In this document: positions 45,977-55,820 of the stretch, piece after piece
Position numbering within the stretch: position 1 is the first letter of the stretch
Layout of the letters: every line of letters begins with the position of its first letter
Source: Pseudomonadota bacterium
GTDB taxonomy: Bacteria; Pseudomonadota; Gammaproteobacteria; Acidiferrobacterales; UBA6901
Direction: 5' to 3'
DNA length: 64,000 nt
NCBI GenBank assembly: GCA_021819085.1
Contig: JAKASJ010000012.1
Coordinates: forward strand, 1 to 64,000
Program-made: the position numbers and the translations under genes
The notes under the pieces: generated by a model
Seen by the model: only the letters and a program-made list of their open reading frames with translations
What the model was told of the DNA's origin: nothing
Database searches by the model: none

Positions 45977-47201
45977 ATCTTAGTACCCGATTCCAGAGCC
46001 TGTTGCACCACGTGCGACCGCCGCCACCGAACAGCCGCCGAAGCGGATGCAGAACGATCGTCCGGATCTTCCGGTGCCGGCACGCTCCGGCGCGCCAGGC
46101 AGCGGACCGAACGGGATCACGATACAAATTGCGATTCCATGGTTTTATGTAACGTACTGCCGCAACCGCCCGTACCGGATGAGGTGGTGCTGGCTTCTGC
46201 GAAGCCCGGACTGCCGAGATCAAGGCCCGCTCACGGTGCGGCGCTCGAACACATGCGCAGGATAGCAAGAAGCCACTGGCTGATCTATCCGAAGCCGGAA
46301 TCCGGATCGGAAAACCGGTGTTGCGGCAGTGCGCGCTCCGCCGATGGCGGCTTTGCCGCCAACCGCCGAGGCCGTGCACGCGCATCATTTGGCGTCCTCG
46401 CCCACAGCATGTCCGCCGAATCCCGCGCGCATCGCGCGCTGCCGTTGCGAACCATCTTCACGAAGTGCCCGGCGCCGGAGGGACCGCAGTGCCACCCGCC
46501 GGATTGCGGCGCGGGTGCAAGCAGCGTCCGGAAGCGCACGGTCGCAGTGGCAGCGCCGGTCTCGCTACCCACCCTCCGGGCATGGCCGTTTTCCAGACCC
46601 CGGATACCACCTGGAGACGCTGGCGCCGACACACCGGATGCCATGCCGGGCAAGCGCCGCGGCCCGGCGCAGGGGATCCTTGTCGTCGCTGTTGCCGCCG
46701 CTGTCGACAATATCGCGGGGCGATAAGAACGTTGCCATCTGGTCAAGCGTCCGCCGGGTCGAGTCATCCGCAGGAACCCTTAAGCCACACATGGCGCGGC
46801 CGCAAGTGGACCAACCGTTCCCGGGGATCGGCGGCCTCCACGAAAGAATGCGCCAACCCTGCGTCGGACCCGGGTCGATCCCTGCGCTCTCCCCGCTCCG
46901 GGTCCTCCCGATGGTCCGGACGGTCTGTCGCCTTAAACGCGTTCCGCCACCCCGGGTCTGCCGAACTGCGTCGAACATTCTTTCCCCCTCACACATCCTC
47001 CGCCCATCCGCTCACCGTGGCCGATCGCGGCATGCTCCACAGCGAACGCCGTGTCGCGCTCCCCCGTCCCTGCGACGGCGGGCATCACTTGCGCAGCAAA
47101 CCGGGTCATCTCCACCTCTATTGGTGGAATACCCCACTCAGAAATGCGCCCCGGGCCGCCGGAAATCAAATAACTGACTGTTTAATATAGCTTTCATGGA
47201 T
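45977..47201. other. Long gene-free region before the sigma-54 promoter
   Basis: Several long frames cross this GC-rich stretch, but none has a ribosome binding site, a recognisable product or sensible composition. The last 50 bp turn AT-rich and include an IHF-like site AATCAAATAACTG (47164-47176). Confidence 0.45.
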
Positions 47202-47217
47202 TGGCACAGCGATTGCT
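47202..47217 (+). promoter_or_regulatory. Sigma-54 (-24/-12) promoter
   Basis: TTGGCACAGCGATTGCTGA carries TGGCAC, then five bases and TTGCT, with GG (47203-47204) and GC (47215-47216) at the required 12-bp distance. The match to the -24/-12 consensus is close to complete. The predicted start site is near 47228. The first clear gene downstream is the histidine kinase at 47702, leaving about 475 nt of leader. Confidence 0.8.
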
Positions 47218-47701
47218 GACTCCCGGTCATGGATCACAGATCCCGTATTCCCGGTCGCATCAAAAGGCTGGCCCGGCGGACCGCGTGATGTCTGCCCACT
47301 CCGAACTGCTGCGCCCCCGATCCGGGCAGTGCCGTTCGTCTGTGGCGTTGTCCGGCTGCGCACCGCCGGATTGCCACCCCGGGGAACTGCCGGGCCCGGC
47401 AAGTATCTATCAGACATGAACTTTCTATCACTTGCATCCCGCGCTCAGCGGCCCGCAACACCAAATCGGTGGCAACCCGCCGGCCGGAACTGCCCGCGCC
47501 TGTCGATACCCCGGCGAGGCAATCGCCAGACTGTTCCGCCTTTTGCGGATCGGCGCGCTGCCTCGATGCGCTTCCCGGACAGACCTCGCCGTGTGACCGG
47601 GATGTCCGGTCCCGCACGGCGGCTGCATCCTGTGACACATACCAAGTCGGGGTAACGCCATGTCCGCATGCGAATCAGCTGTTCGACCGGAGGCTACAGA
47701 C
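47218..47701 (+). other. Transcribed leader or small RNA candidate
   Basis: The sequence after the sigma-54 promoter is non-coding by eye. It has several hairpins, including the perfect palindrome TGCCGGGCCCGGCA at 47388-47401. It could be a long 5' untranslated region of the kinase mRNA or a separate small RNA. No U-tract terminator was found. Confidence 0.35.
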
Positions 47702-49165
47702 ATGCCTATACCCGAATCGCGGCGCATGCGTACGCTTTTTGTCCGATCCGTTTGGCTGCCCGCGATCGTGTCCGCAGTACTGCTGCTGATCGCACTTGGC
47801 CTTCTTCTGAGCATGTCCTGGCGCAGTCTCGAGCGTCTCGAGCCGGTGCAACAGCACCGGGCACTCGTCAGCCGGATCGAAAACGCCGGGCTTAACCTTG
47901 AACAGGTCCTCGTAAAAAGCATCGGCAACAAACAGCCGGTTAGCGAACAGACCCTCAGGCAGTTGCGCAGCCAGTTCGCGGCGGTCGGCACCCTGGACAA
48001 CTATCTGGCGCCCAAGACACCGGCACGCATGAGGCGGATCGAGACTCTGCTGTCGGACCGCCGGGGCTCGCCGCGGGCCAAGGCGATCGAGGCGCTCGGT
48101 CTCATGCGCAATGTCCTGCTCGACGAGGTCCATGCCCACAACCGGCTCGTCGCGCGGGTGTACCGGAATACAGAAATGGAATTCCACGTGGTTCTCATGG
48201 TCATCATCGCGTTTCCCCTGCTTGCCATCCTCACGCTGTTCTTCCTGCGCCATCGCATCCTGCTTCCGCTCAACAACCTGCGTTCGCTGATGACGATGCT
48301 GTCCCAGCAGAACTACAGCGCCGCGCCCGTCAGCAATGTCGATCCCATGCTCCGACCGCTGTTTGAGAACTACAACGAGCTCGTCGGCCGCCTTGCCCGC
48401 CTCGAGGAGGCACGCAATGCGCGTCAGGAGTCTCTGGAAAAGGACGTGCGGGCTGCAACCCAGGCGCTGCTGGAACAGCAGCGCAATCTCGCCAGTGCCG
48501 AGCGCCTCGCCGCCGTCGGCGAGATCGCCGCCGGTCTGGCGCACGAGCTGCGCAATCCGCTTGCTGCCATCCAGATGACGCTTACCAATCTGCGCAAGGA
48601 GATGGCCAACACCGACCAGGTCGCGCGCATCGATCTGGTCATTGCCGAACTCAAGCGTCTTGCGCGCCTGTTGAACGATGTGCTGAGCGACGCGCATCAG
48701 GCGCCGGAGCCGATGAAGGTCGTGTCGCTAGCCAGGGTCGTCGATGAACTGCTGGCCCTGGCACGCTACCAGCTGCCCGAGCATGTGCGCACGGAGTGCA
48801 ATATCGTGCCGAGCCTTTCCTGCCGCCTTCCGGAGGACCGGCTGCGGCAGGCATTGCTGAATCTGATTCTGAATGCGGCTCAGGCGCTCGACAGCAAACC
48901 CGGAACGGTTGCGATCGATGCCCGGCAGGAGGATCACCGTCTTCGTCTCGAGATCCGGGATGACGGTCCGGGCTTCCCGCGCGACCTGCTGGACACCGGT
49001 ATAAGGCCCTTCGTCACCGGCCGCGAGCATGGAACCGGCCTGGGGCTGGCAACAGTCAGAAGGTTCGTCACCGATATCGGCGGCGAGCTGCACATTTGCA
49101 ATCAGGCACCTCACGGCGCCTGCGTCATCATGGATCTACCCTGCGGAGAGCTTCACAATGGCTGA
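47702..49165 (+). CDS. Membrane sensor histidine kinase
   Basis: The 487-aa kinase has two membrane helices (about 14-36 and 160-182) around a periplasmic helical sensor, then a HAMP-like linker, H-box HELRNPLAAIQ near 290, N-box NLILNAAQAL, G1 DDGPGFP and G2 GTGLGLATVRRF. GGAGG lies 8-9 nt before ATG 47702. It is followed by its response regulator with an 8-bp overlap. The signal is unknown. Confidence 0.92.
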   Translation: MPIPESRRMRTLFVRSVWLPAIVSAVLLLIALGLLLSMSWRSLERLEPVQQHRALVSRIENAGLNLEQVLVKSIGNKQPVSEQTLRQLRSQFAAVGTLDNYLAPKTPARMRRIETLLSDRRGSPRAKAIEALGLMRNVLLDEVHAHNRLVARVYRNTEMEFHVVLMVIIAFPLLAILTLFFLRHRILLPLNNLRSLMTMLSQQNYSAAPVSNVDPMLRPLFENYNELVGRLARLEEARNARQESLEKDVRAATQALLEQQRNLASAERLAAVGEIAAGLAHELRNPLAAIQMTLTNLRKEMANTDQVARIDLVIAELKRLARLLNDVLSDAHQAPEPMKVVSLARVVDELLALARYQLPEHVRTECNIVPSLSCRLPEDRLRQALLNLILNAAQALDSKPGTVAIDARQEDHRLRLEIRDDGPGFPRDLLDTGIRPFVTGREHGTGLGLATVRRFVTDIGGELHICNQAPHGACVIMDLPCGELHNG

Positions 49166-50564
49166 CACTTTACTGGTAATCGAAGACGAAATCCTTCTTG
49201 GAGCCGAACTCGCACGCCATTACCGGCGAGAAGGCTGGGAGGTTGTGGTTGCGACCACCCTCGCGCATGCCGAGCGCGCGATTGTGGACCAGCGTATCGA
49301 CCCTCTGGTCGTGCTGTCTGACATGAGCCTGCCGGATGGCAATGCGCTGGATCTTCTCGAGAAGATCCACAGCCAGCGTGGGGGCGCGGAGTGGATTCTC
49401 CTCACTGCTTACGGAAGCGTACCGGATTCCGTGCGCGCCCTGCGTCTGGGTGCGTTCGATTTTGTCGAGAAACCCTGTGACCAGGATCGGCTCGACATGA
49501 TCGTGGCGGGCGCCGCGCGCAGCGGTCGTGCCCAGCGCCGTCTGCAGGACGAGGCTGCAGCGCAGTCACGCAAATATCCGGTTTCGTCGTTTCTCGGGCA
49601 CAGCAATTCCGCCAGCGAAGTGCGCAACATGCTCACCAAGCTCAGCCATGTTCCGTTCAGCACACTGGTCGTCAGCGGCGAGACCGGAACCGGAAAAGGT
49701 CTGGCGGCGCGCATTCTCCACCACAGCGGTGCACGCCGCGAGGGCCCCCTCGTCGAGCTCAATTGCGCCGCTCTGCCGCGCGAACTTCTCGAGTCGGAAC
49801 TGTTCGGACACGAGGCGGGCGCCTTCACCGGTGCGCGCGGGCGGCACCGGGGCCTGCTCGAGCAGGCGCACGGAGGCACGCTTTTCCTGGATGAAATCGG
49901 CGAGATGGACCTGGATCTGCAGGCGAAGCTGCTCAAGGCAATCGAGGACCGGGCCATAAGACGCCTCGGCGGCGACCGGGAAATCAAAGTCGAGGTGCAG
50001 ATCGTGGCCGCCAGCAACCGCGATCTCGAATCGCTGGTGAGCGCCGGCCGGTTCCGGCAGGATCTGTTTCATCGCCTCAGCGTATTCCACCTTCACCTTC
50101 CCGCCCTGCGCGAGCGTCGCGAGGATGTGAATGATCTGGTACCGGCATTTCTCGCCGAGTTCAATACCAAGGCTGGAAAATCAGTGAAGTTTGTCCCGCC
50201 GGCGGTCCTGAGCAAGCTGCACGCCCACGACTGGCCGGGCAACGTACGCGAACTGCGCAACGTCGTCGAGCGCTGCGTGCTGTTCGCCGAAAGCGAAGTC
50301 TTCCCGGAACAATGGCTGCAGCTTCGCAGTGCCGCCGCTCCGGTTGCCGCTGCAGCGGCAAGCCCGACGGCAAACCACAATGATCACCTTCTGCTGCCTA
50401 TGGACGGCAGCATGGCGCTCGAGGACATGGATCGCCATATCATCCAGCGTGCCCTGGAACGTACCAACTTCAACGTCACTGCCGCCGCGCGGTCACTCGG
50501 GGCGACGCGCGAGACCCTGCGCTACCGCATCCAGAAGTACAACCTCGCGCGGCCCGGCAACTGA
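49158..50564 (+). CDS. Sigma-54-dependent response regulator (NtrC family)
   Basis: The 468-aa activator has a receiver domain with phospho-accepting aspartate in VLSDMSLPDGN near 55, an AAA+ domain with Walker A GETGTGKG near 175, the sigma-54-contact loop GAFTGA, Walker B GGTLFLDEIGEMD, and a C-terminal Fis-type HTH (FNVTAAARSLGATRETLRYR). Domain order matches AtoC and the TspR regulator of Acidithiobacillus sulfur oxidation. The specific role is not shown here. Confidence 0.93.
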   Translation: MADTLLVIEDEILLGAELARHYRREGWEVVVATTLAHAERAIVDQRIDPLVVLSDMSLPDGNALDLLEKIHSQRGGAEWILLTAYGSVPDSVRALRLGAFDFVEKPCDQDRLDMIVAGAARSGRAQRRLQDEAAAQSRKYPVSSFLGHSNSASEVRNMLTKLSHVPFSTLVVSGETGTGKGLAARILHHSGARREGPLVELNCAALPRELLESELFGHEAGAFTGARGRHRGLLEQAHGGTLFLDEIGEMDLDLQAKLLKAIEDRAIRRLGGDREIKVEVQIVAASNRDLESLVSAGRFRQDLFHRLSVFHLHLPALRERREDVNDLVPAFLAEFNTKAGKSVKFVPPAVLSKLHAHDWPGNVRELRNVVERCVLFAESEVFPEQWLQLRSAAAPVAAAAASPTANHNDHLLLPMDGSMALEDMDRHIIQRALERTNFNVTAAARSLGATRETLRYRIQKYNLARPGN

Positions 50565-51219
50565 CATCACGGCGGCCGACCGCGGCCGCCGGCCTGCCCA
50601 CAGGCTCGGCGCCACGGCCGACTCTTGCCGCGCGGCGTGGAACAGCCGTGCGACCGGCTTCGGAACAGACGCCGGTGCCCGGGGAAGCGTGCAGTCCTCA
50701 CCCTCTGCCGATCGCGCATCGACGCATAAACAGGAACCGCCTTCGGCACAGTAGCCGGATGCGGCTGCCGTAACGCGATCGAGCCGGCACGGCGGGCCCG
50801 GCGTGCAAGCCTCACCGGCAATTCATGGATTCCGCCCGGGTCGTGACCGGCAGGCGCATCGGCGTGGATGGCTCCGATCCCGGGAAGCAGTAGTATATAG
50901 AGTCGCGCCGTTACCCGGCCTGCACACAGCCGGTCGGCGCGAGTGCGGCGCGGAGCGCAACCCTTCGCGTCGGCAATCGCCGGCCGGGCAGCGGGGCTCG
51001 CTCCGGCACGGCTGGTGGAAACCGGCCATCATCGGAATGGCAGGCGACCTCCGCCGAGCCCGCCGCGGTAAAAGCCGGCATTCCGGCGGCCATGCAGCAC
51101 GGTTGTGCCCTGCCAGGTATCGCCGCGATAAGACACGGCGGTACACTCTTGCTGCAACCGCAGGAGCGCGGGACCCGGGATCTCCGATAGCAACGACAGC
51201 GCTGGGAGATGGAGGCAAC
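50565..51219. other. Intergenic region, no gene seen
   Basis: No terminator with U-tract or gene is visible. The region must include the promoter of the FAD oxidoreductase; a GGAGG site lies before its ATG. Confidence 0.4.
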
Positions 51220-52395
51220 ATGGATAACCGGTGCAAATACCTGATCGTCGGCGGCGGGATGACCGCGGATGCCGCGGCACGCGCCATACGGGAACTCGAC
51301 AAGGACGGAAAGCTCATCATGCTGAGCAGTGAACCCCATCCGCCTTACGACCGCCCGCCACTGAGCAAGAAGCTGTGGGCTGGCAAGCCGCTGGATTCCA
51401 TCTGGCGCAATACCGCCGAGCTTGGCATCGAACTGCGTCTTAATACGCGGGCGGTAGTGAGCGACGGAAAACGCCTAAGCGACGGCCATGGAAATGTGTA
51501 TACATGCGACAGACTGCTGCTTGCGACCGGCGGCACACCGCGGCACCTGCCGTTCGCCGACCCTGACGTGATCTACTTCCGGACGATGGAGGACTACCTG
51601 CGCGTAAGGGCACTCGCTGCCGACCACGCGAGCTTCATCGTCATCGGCGGCGGTTTCATCGGATCGGAGATCGCTGCGGCGCTGGCGATGTACGGCTCCA
51701 AGGTCACCATGATCTTTCCCGAGCGCGGGCTGGGAGCGCGCATCTTTCCCGCCGGCCTGTCCGGATTTCTCAATTCCCAGTACCGCGACCGAGGCGTGGA
51801 CCTGCTGCCGGAGGAGAACGTCAGTGCGGTCGTCAGGACCGGCGCGAAGACCGCGGTCACGACCCGCAGCGGCAAGACCCTGAACGCCGACGCCGTCATC
51901 GCCGGGATCGGAATCGAACCCGAGGTCAGCCTGGCAAAGGCTCTGGGACTCGTGGTTGACAACGGCATCATCGTCGATAAGTACCTGCGCACGACCCGTG
52001 AGGACATCTACGCCGCCGGCGATGTCGCCAACTTCTACAGCTCTGCGCTCGGACATCGCCGGCGTGTCGAGCACGAAGACAACGCCAACTCCATGGGCAC
52101 CGTTGCCGGGCGCAACATGGCCGGGGAATCGGAAGTCTACGACCACCTGCCCTATTTCTATTCCGACCTGTTTGACTTTGGCTATGAGGCAGTCGGAGAA
52201 TTTGCATCGGATTACGATATCATTGAGGACTGGACTGAGCCATTCCGGAAAGGCGTGGTCTATTACCTAAGATCGGGCAGGGTGCGCGGCGTGCTGCTGT
52301 GGAACACCTGGGGCCAGATTGACGCAGCGCGTGGGCTGATTTCGGCACCCGGCCAGGTCGACGCCGAATCCCTCAGGGGCCGCATCTCCGGCTGA
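51220..52395 (+). CDS. NAD(P)/FAD-dependent oxidoreductase
   Basis: The 391-aa flavoprotein has an FAD-binding start (YLIVGGGMTADAAARAIREL), DRPPLSKKLW, a second dinucleotide fold (FIVIGGGFIGSEIAAAL near 145) and the FAD aspartate in TREDIYAAGDVANF. It resembles rubredoxin/ferredoxin reductases of the AIF type. The electron acceptor is not evident. GGAGG lies 6 nt before ATG 51220. Confidence 0.88.
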   Translation: MDNRCKYLIVGGGMTADAAARAIRELDKDGKLIMLSSEPHPPYDRPPLSKKLWAGKPLDSIWRNTAELGIELRLNTRAVVSDGKRLSDGHGNVYTCDRLLLATGGTPRHLPFADPDVIYFRTMEDYLRVRALAADHASFIVIGGGFIGSEIAAALAMYGSKVTMIFPERGLGARIFPAGLSGFLNSQYRDRGVDLLPEENVSAVVRTGAKTAVTTRSGKTLNADAVIAGIGIEPEVSLAKALGLVVDNGIIVDKYLRTTREDIYAAGDVANFYSSALGHRRRVEHEDNANSMGTVAGRNMAGESEVYDHLPYFYSDLFDFGYEAVGEFASDYDIIEDWTEPFRKGVVYYLRSGRVRGVLLWNTWGQIDAARGLISAPGQVDAESLRGRISG

Positions 52396-52612
52396 TATTG
52401 AGCGTCAGCAGACGGCCGTCTGCCGCCCGTATGCTCCCGCTGCGGAACGGAGGCACGTTGGCAGAGCAACTATGGGTCTATCGCGGCCGGGACGCCGGCA
52501 GCAGTCGGTGCATCACCGGATGCAGCGTGCACCCGGTGACGGCCGCAGAAGCGCCTCGCCGCTGCCCCGGCCGGGTTCCGGCGGGCAGGCTCGTGGCCCG
52601 GGATGACCTGTC

Positions 52613-53224
52613 TTGAACCGGGCTGCGCTTGACCCGCCGGCAACCGCGTTTACCATCGGACATTCCGCACGGCCGCTCGCGGAGTTTCTCATGCTGCTGC
52701 GCGCCAACGGGGTCAGCTGTGTGGTGGACGTGCGCTCATTCCCGTACTCGCGCCATAATCCGCAATTCAACGGTGAGCGGCTGGCCGACGTGCTGGGCGA
52801 CGGCGGCATCCGCTATATGCATCTGACCGGCCTCGGCGGCCGCCGGCGGCCCCTGCCCGGATCACCCAATGGCGGCTGGCGAAACGCGTCGTTCCGGGGA
52901 TACGCGGACTACATGCTGACGCCGGAATTTGACGCGGCGCTGCGAACGGTGACCGAACTGGCCACCGGCGAGCGGACCGCATTGATGTGCGCGGAAGCGG
53001 TTCCATGGCGTTGCCATCGATCGCTTATCGCCGATGCCCTGGTTGTCGGCGGTCTGGCGGTCGCCCACATTCTCGGCCCCGGCCAGCTGCGGCTGCATGT
53101 GCTGACCCCGTTCGCCCGTGTCAGCGCCGGACGCCTGAGCTATCCCCCCGAAGATGATCCGCAATCGCCGGCTGCCGATGCAGTGACCGGGGGCGCGCAA
53201 CGGAATGGCGGAGGAGATCCATGA
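52613..53224 (+). CDS. DUF488-family protein, long form
   Basis: The 203-aa protein shows the DUF488 signature FTIGHSARPLAEFLMLLRAN near 15, VVDVRSFPYSRHNPQFN, and a conserved CAEAVPWRCHRSLIAD near 125. The start is TTG 52613. It ends on an ATGA overlap with the next DUF488 gene. Function of the family is unknown, with links to nucleic-acid metabolism. Confidence 0.82.
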   Translation: MNRAALDPPATAFTIGHSARPLAEFLMLLRANGVSCVVDVRSFPYSRHNPQFNGERLADVLGDGGIRYMHLTGLGGRRRPLPGSPNGGWRNASFRGYADYMLTPEFDAALRTVTELATGERTALMCAEAVPWRCHRSLIADALVVGGLAVAHILGPGQLRLHVLTPFARVSAGRLSYPPEDDPQSPAADAVTGGAQRNGGGDP

Positions 53225-53631
53225 TCGAGATCAGGCGTGTCTACGATGATCCATCCGGGCGCAGGAAGGAGGTTCGCTTCCTGATCGAACGTCTGTGGCC
53301 GCGCGGCATAAAGAAAGAATCCCTGGACCTGAGCGGCGGCTGGCTCAAAGAGGCTGCCCCGAGCACGGCCCTGCGTCGCTGGTTTGGCCATGATCCGGGC
53401 AGGTGGACGGAATTTCGAAGGCGCTATCGCGCAGAGCTGGATGCACACCCGCCCGCATGGCAGCCAATCCTCGAAGCAGCACGCACGCATCACGTCACGC
53501 TCTGCTACAGCGCGCGCGACATTCACCACAACAGCGCGCTGGTGCTTAAGGAATACCTGGAAGCGAAACTCGCACACGCAGCCCGGTCGGCCGGGAAGGT
53601 GGATCCTAACCACCAGATACGGGCTAAATAA
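53221..53631 (+). CDS. DUF488-family protein, YeaO-like short form
   Basis: The 136-aa protein has RVYDDPSGRRKEVRFLIERL, WPRGIKKE and LCYSARDIHHNSALVLKEYL, typical of YeaO proteins. It overlaps the longer DUF488 gene by 4 bp, so the two are translated together. Confidence 0.85.
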   Translation: MIEIRRVYDDPSGRRKEVRFLIERLWPRGIKKESLDLSGGWLKEAAPSTALRRWFGHDPGRWTEFRRRYRAELDAHPPAWQPILEAARTHHVTLCYSARDIHHNSALVLKEYLEAKLAHAARSAGKVDPNHQIRAK

Positions 53632-53685
53632 CCCGGCCGTACGCGCATCGCCGGCACGGACCGTTGATTTATCAGAAAATTCTTA

Positions 53686-53701
53686 TGGCATGAAGCTTGC
53701 T
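53686..53701 (+). promoter_or_regulatory. Sigma-54 (-24/-12) promoter candidate
   Basis: ATGGCATGAAGCTTGCTTT has TGGCA and TTGCT with GG (53687-53688) and GC (53699-53700) exactly 12 bp apart. The predicted start is near 53712. It faces a small ORF at 53788 and, further on, the cytochrome cluster at 54304. Confidence 0.7.
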
Positions 53702-53787
53702 TTAGTCGCGCTCTGACGGACATACTGAAAAAGCCGCGGGCCATCACGGGCAGCGCTGCGGACTGTCCTGCGAAACGGAGCAATGCC

Positions 53788-53976
53788 ATGAACGCCGGGG
53801 TTTCAAGCCCGACCGACTTTCGGCAGCACGGATTTCCGGTCGCCGACACCGCGGTCGTCGGCAACATCATCGGCGCCCTGGCAATCGATCGATGGGCCGA
53901 ATCGGCGAATCGCTGCGCTGCTACGCAGTCGGCGGGATTTTCAATTGGTCTGGATATGGACAAGGCCGGGTCGTGA
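53788..53976 (+). CDS. Small hypothetical protein behind a sigma-54 promoter
   Basis: The 62-codon frame begins MNAGVSSPTDFRQHGFPVAD and has GGAG 7 nt before its ATG. No family is recognised. The promoter match 90 bp upstream and the ribosome binding site are the only support; composition is not decisive. Confidence 0.4.
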   Translation: MNAGVSSPTDFRQHGFPVADTAVVGNIIGALAIDRWAESANRCAATQSAGFSIGLDMDKAGS

Positions 53977-54303
53977 CGGCTGCTTGTCGTAACGTGGCCG
54001 TCACAGCCCGTTTGTGTTCTGCCCCGTGCGGTGGCACCGGCGTCCGCCCCGCCCGCGTGGGCTTTGCACACCCGGGGGCGGGTTCTTCCCGGAATGCGCA
54101 ACCGCGCGCATCTGCCGCAATGGCACTGCCTTGCGCGTCCGGATTGCCGGTTGCGGCGGGAACCTGCAGGCAGCCGGGCGCGATTCCGTCAACCGGATCC
54201 GCGGAACAGGGGCGGCTTCCTTCGGGAACCGGACTTTGTCCGGACAGGAACCCTGCAGCGAAGAGTATCGGAATCATAGAAAACGAAAGCGTGAGGAGTG
54301 GTA

Positions 54304-54924
54304 ATGACAAGCAATCTGTGGCTGAGGCAAATCGGTGTCGTAGCGGGTGCGGTCCTTCTTCTGACCGGAGCTGCACATGCAGCCAAGAAACCTCCATCGA
54401 TCGTTGCGACATGCGCCGCCTGTCACGGCGTCAACGGTGTTTCCGTGGCCTCCACTTTTCCCGACCTGGCTGGCCAATGGTCCCCCTACCTTACTGCGCA
54501 GATCCGGGCTTTCAAAGATCATACGCGTGCCGACCCACTTGCCAAATCCATCATGTGGGGAATGGCGGCCACGATACCCGACAATGAAATTTCCGAGGTG
54601 TCACGCTACTTCGCCAGCCAGAAGGGGCCAGCGCCGGGCACAGAGCCGGCAGCGCTGGTTGCGGCGGGACGAAAAATATTCATGGGCGGAATTACAAGCA
54701 CCAACACACCTGCGTGCATGGCGTGCCATGGTCCGACCGGACGGGGCCTGCCACCGCTCTTTCCCCGGCTTGCCGGCCAGCACGCCGCGTATGTGGCGAC
54801 CCAGCTCGGCTATTTCAAGCAGGGGCTGCGCACTAACGGATCGAGCAGCATCATGCAGACGATCGCCGCAAAGCTGACAACCAAAGAGATCAAAGAGGTC
54901 GCGGCATTCACCCGCACGCTCTAA
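54304..54924 (+). CDS. cycA: Diheme cytochrome c4
   Basis: The 206-aa periplasmic protein has a signal peptide (about 1-25) and two heme motifs, CAACH and CMACH, each in a c4-type domain with a later methionine ligand. Length and double-domain build match CycA of Acidithiobacillus. It would carry electrons between the bc1 complex and a terminal oxidase or iron/sulfur oxidation chain. It opens the cluster cycA-sdrA-petABC-hip. Confidence 0.92.
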   Translation: MTSNLWLRQIGVVAGAVLLLTGAAHAAKKPPSIVATCAACHGVNGVSVASTFPDLAGQWSPYLTAQIRAFKDHTRADPLAKSIMWGMAATIPDNEISEVSRYFASQKGPAPGTEPAALVAAGRKIFMGGITSTNTPACMACHGPTGRGLPPLFPRLAGQHAAYVATQLGYFKQGLRTNGSSSIMQTIAAKLTTKEIKEVAAFTRTL

Positions 54925-54935
54925 GGAAACAGCCA

Positions 54936-55712
54936 TTGGCTTCCTACTCGCCATCACCGGAGCTGTTGAAGGGACGGACTGTTCTGGTCACCGGGGCCGG
55001 CGACGGTCTTGGGCGCATGGCGGCGTTGGCCTACAGCGCACATGGTGCCGAAGTGATCCTGGTCGGACGCACCGTTGCCAAGCTTGAGGCGGTATACGAC
55101 GAAATCCTCAAACAGGGCGGCCGTGAGCCGGCAATTTATCCCATGGATCTTGCGGGCGCCTCTGCAAAGGATTATCGCGATCTGGCGGAAAATATCGGCC
55201 GGCAGATCGGACATCTGGAAGGCATTCTGCACAACGCCGCCGAACTTGAATTGCTGACCCCGCTTGAATTTCATCCGTTCGCCGCATGGGAAACTGCGTT
55301 ACGGGTCAATCTGACGGCGCCATTTCTGATGACACAGGCCTGCCTTGGACTCCTTAAGCAGGCCGCCGATAGCGCGGTGGTTTTTACCAGCGACGAGTGC
55401 GCGCAGCGCCCGAAGGGATATTGGGGCGGTTATGCGGTGAGCAAGGCCGGCGTCGAAAACCTCGGCTTTATGCTGGCCCAGGAATTAAGCAACACCGCGA
55501 TCCGGGTGCATGTTCTGGATCCCGGTTCTTGCCGCACCGCAATGCGGTTGCGGACGCATCCCGGGGCGCCACTTGCCGGATATCCGTGTCCGGAGACATT
55601 GATACCCATGTATCTCTATCTCATGGGTCCGGACGGCCGCCCGCAGAATGGTGTGTGGAAGGCACAGGAATGGATCCGCCGGAGTTCCGACGCGCGCTGC
55701 AGGACCGTCTGA
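54936..55712 (+). CDS. sdrA: Short-chain dehydrogenase (SdrA-like)
   Basis: The 258-aa Rossmann protein shows cofactor loop TGAGDGLG, NAA near 105 and the catalytic YAVSK. It is like YciK. A short-chain dehydrogenase of unknown role is a known member of pet operons in iron/sulfur-oxidising acidophiles, and the gene has the same place here, 11 bp after cycA. The start is TTG 54936 with AAGGA upstream. Confidence 0.87.
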   Translation: MASYSPSPELLKGRTVLVTGAGDGLGRMAALAYSAHGAEVILVGRTVAKLEAVYDEILKQGGREPAIYPMDLAGASAKDYRDLAENIGRQIGHLEGILHNAAELELLTPLEFHPFAAWETALRVNLTAPFLMTQACLGLLKQAADSAVVFTSDECAQRPKGYWGGYAVSKAGVENLGFMLAQELSNTAIRVHVLDPGSCRTAMRLRTHPGAPLAGYPCPETLIPMYLYLMGPDGRPQNGVWKAQEWIRRSSDARCRTV

Positions 55713-55820
55713 ATGGTCCGGGGCAAATGGCGACCGGGCGGGATACATCGGGGTGTGAGGAAAGCAGAGACTCGGGCCGGAATGGGCGTTCGAGACAATC
55801 GTTGAGGTTGAGGTGAAGGC

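Noticed and set aside
46318-47190. Long open frames of 280-290 codons on the plus strand
   Set aside because: Composition is Arg/Pro/Ser/Ala-rich as in shadow frames of GC-rich DNA, with no ribosome binding site and no recognisable motif.
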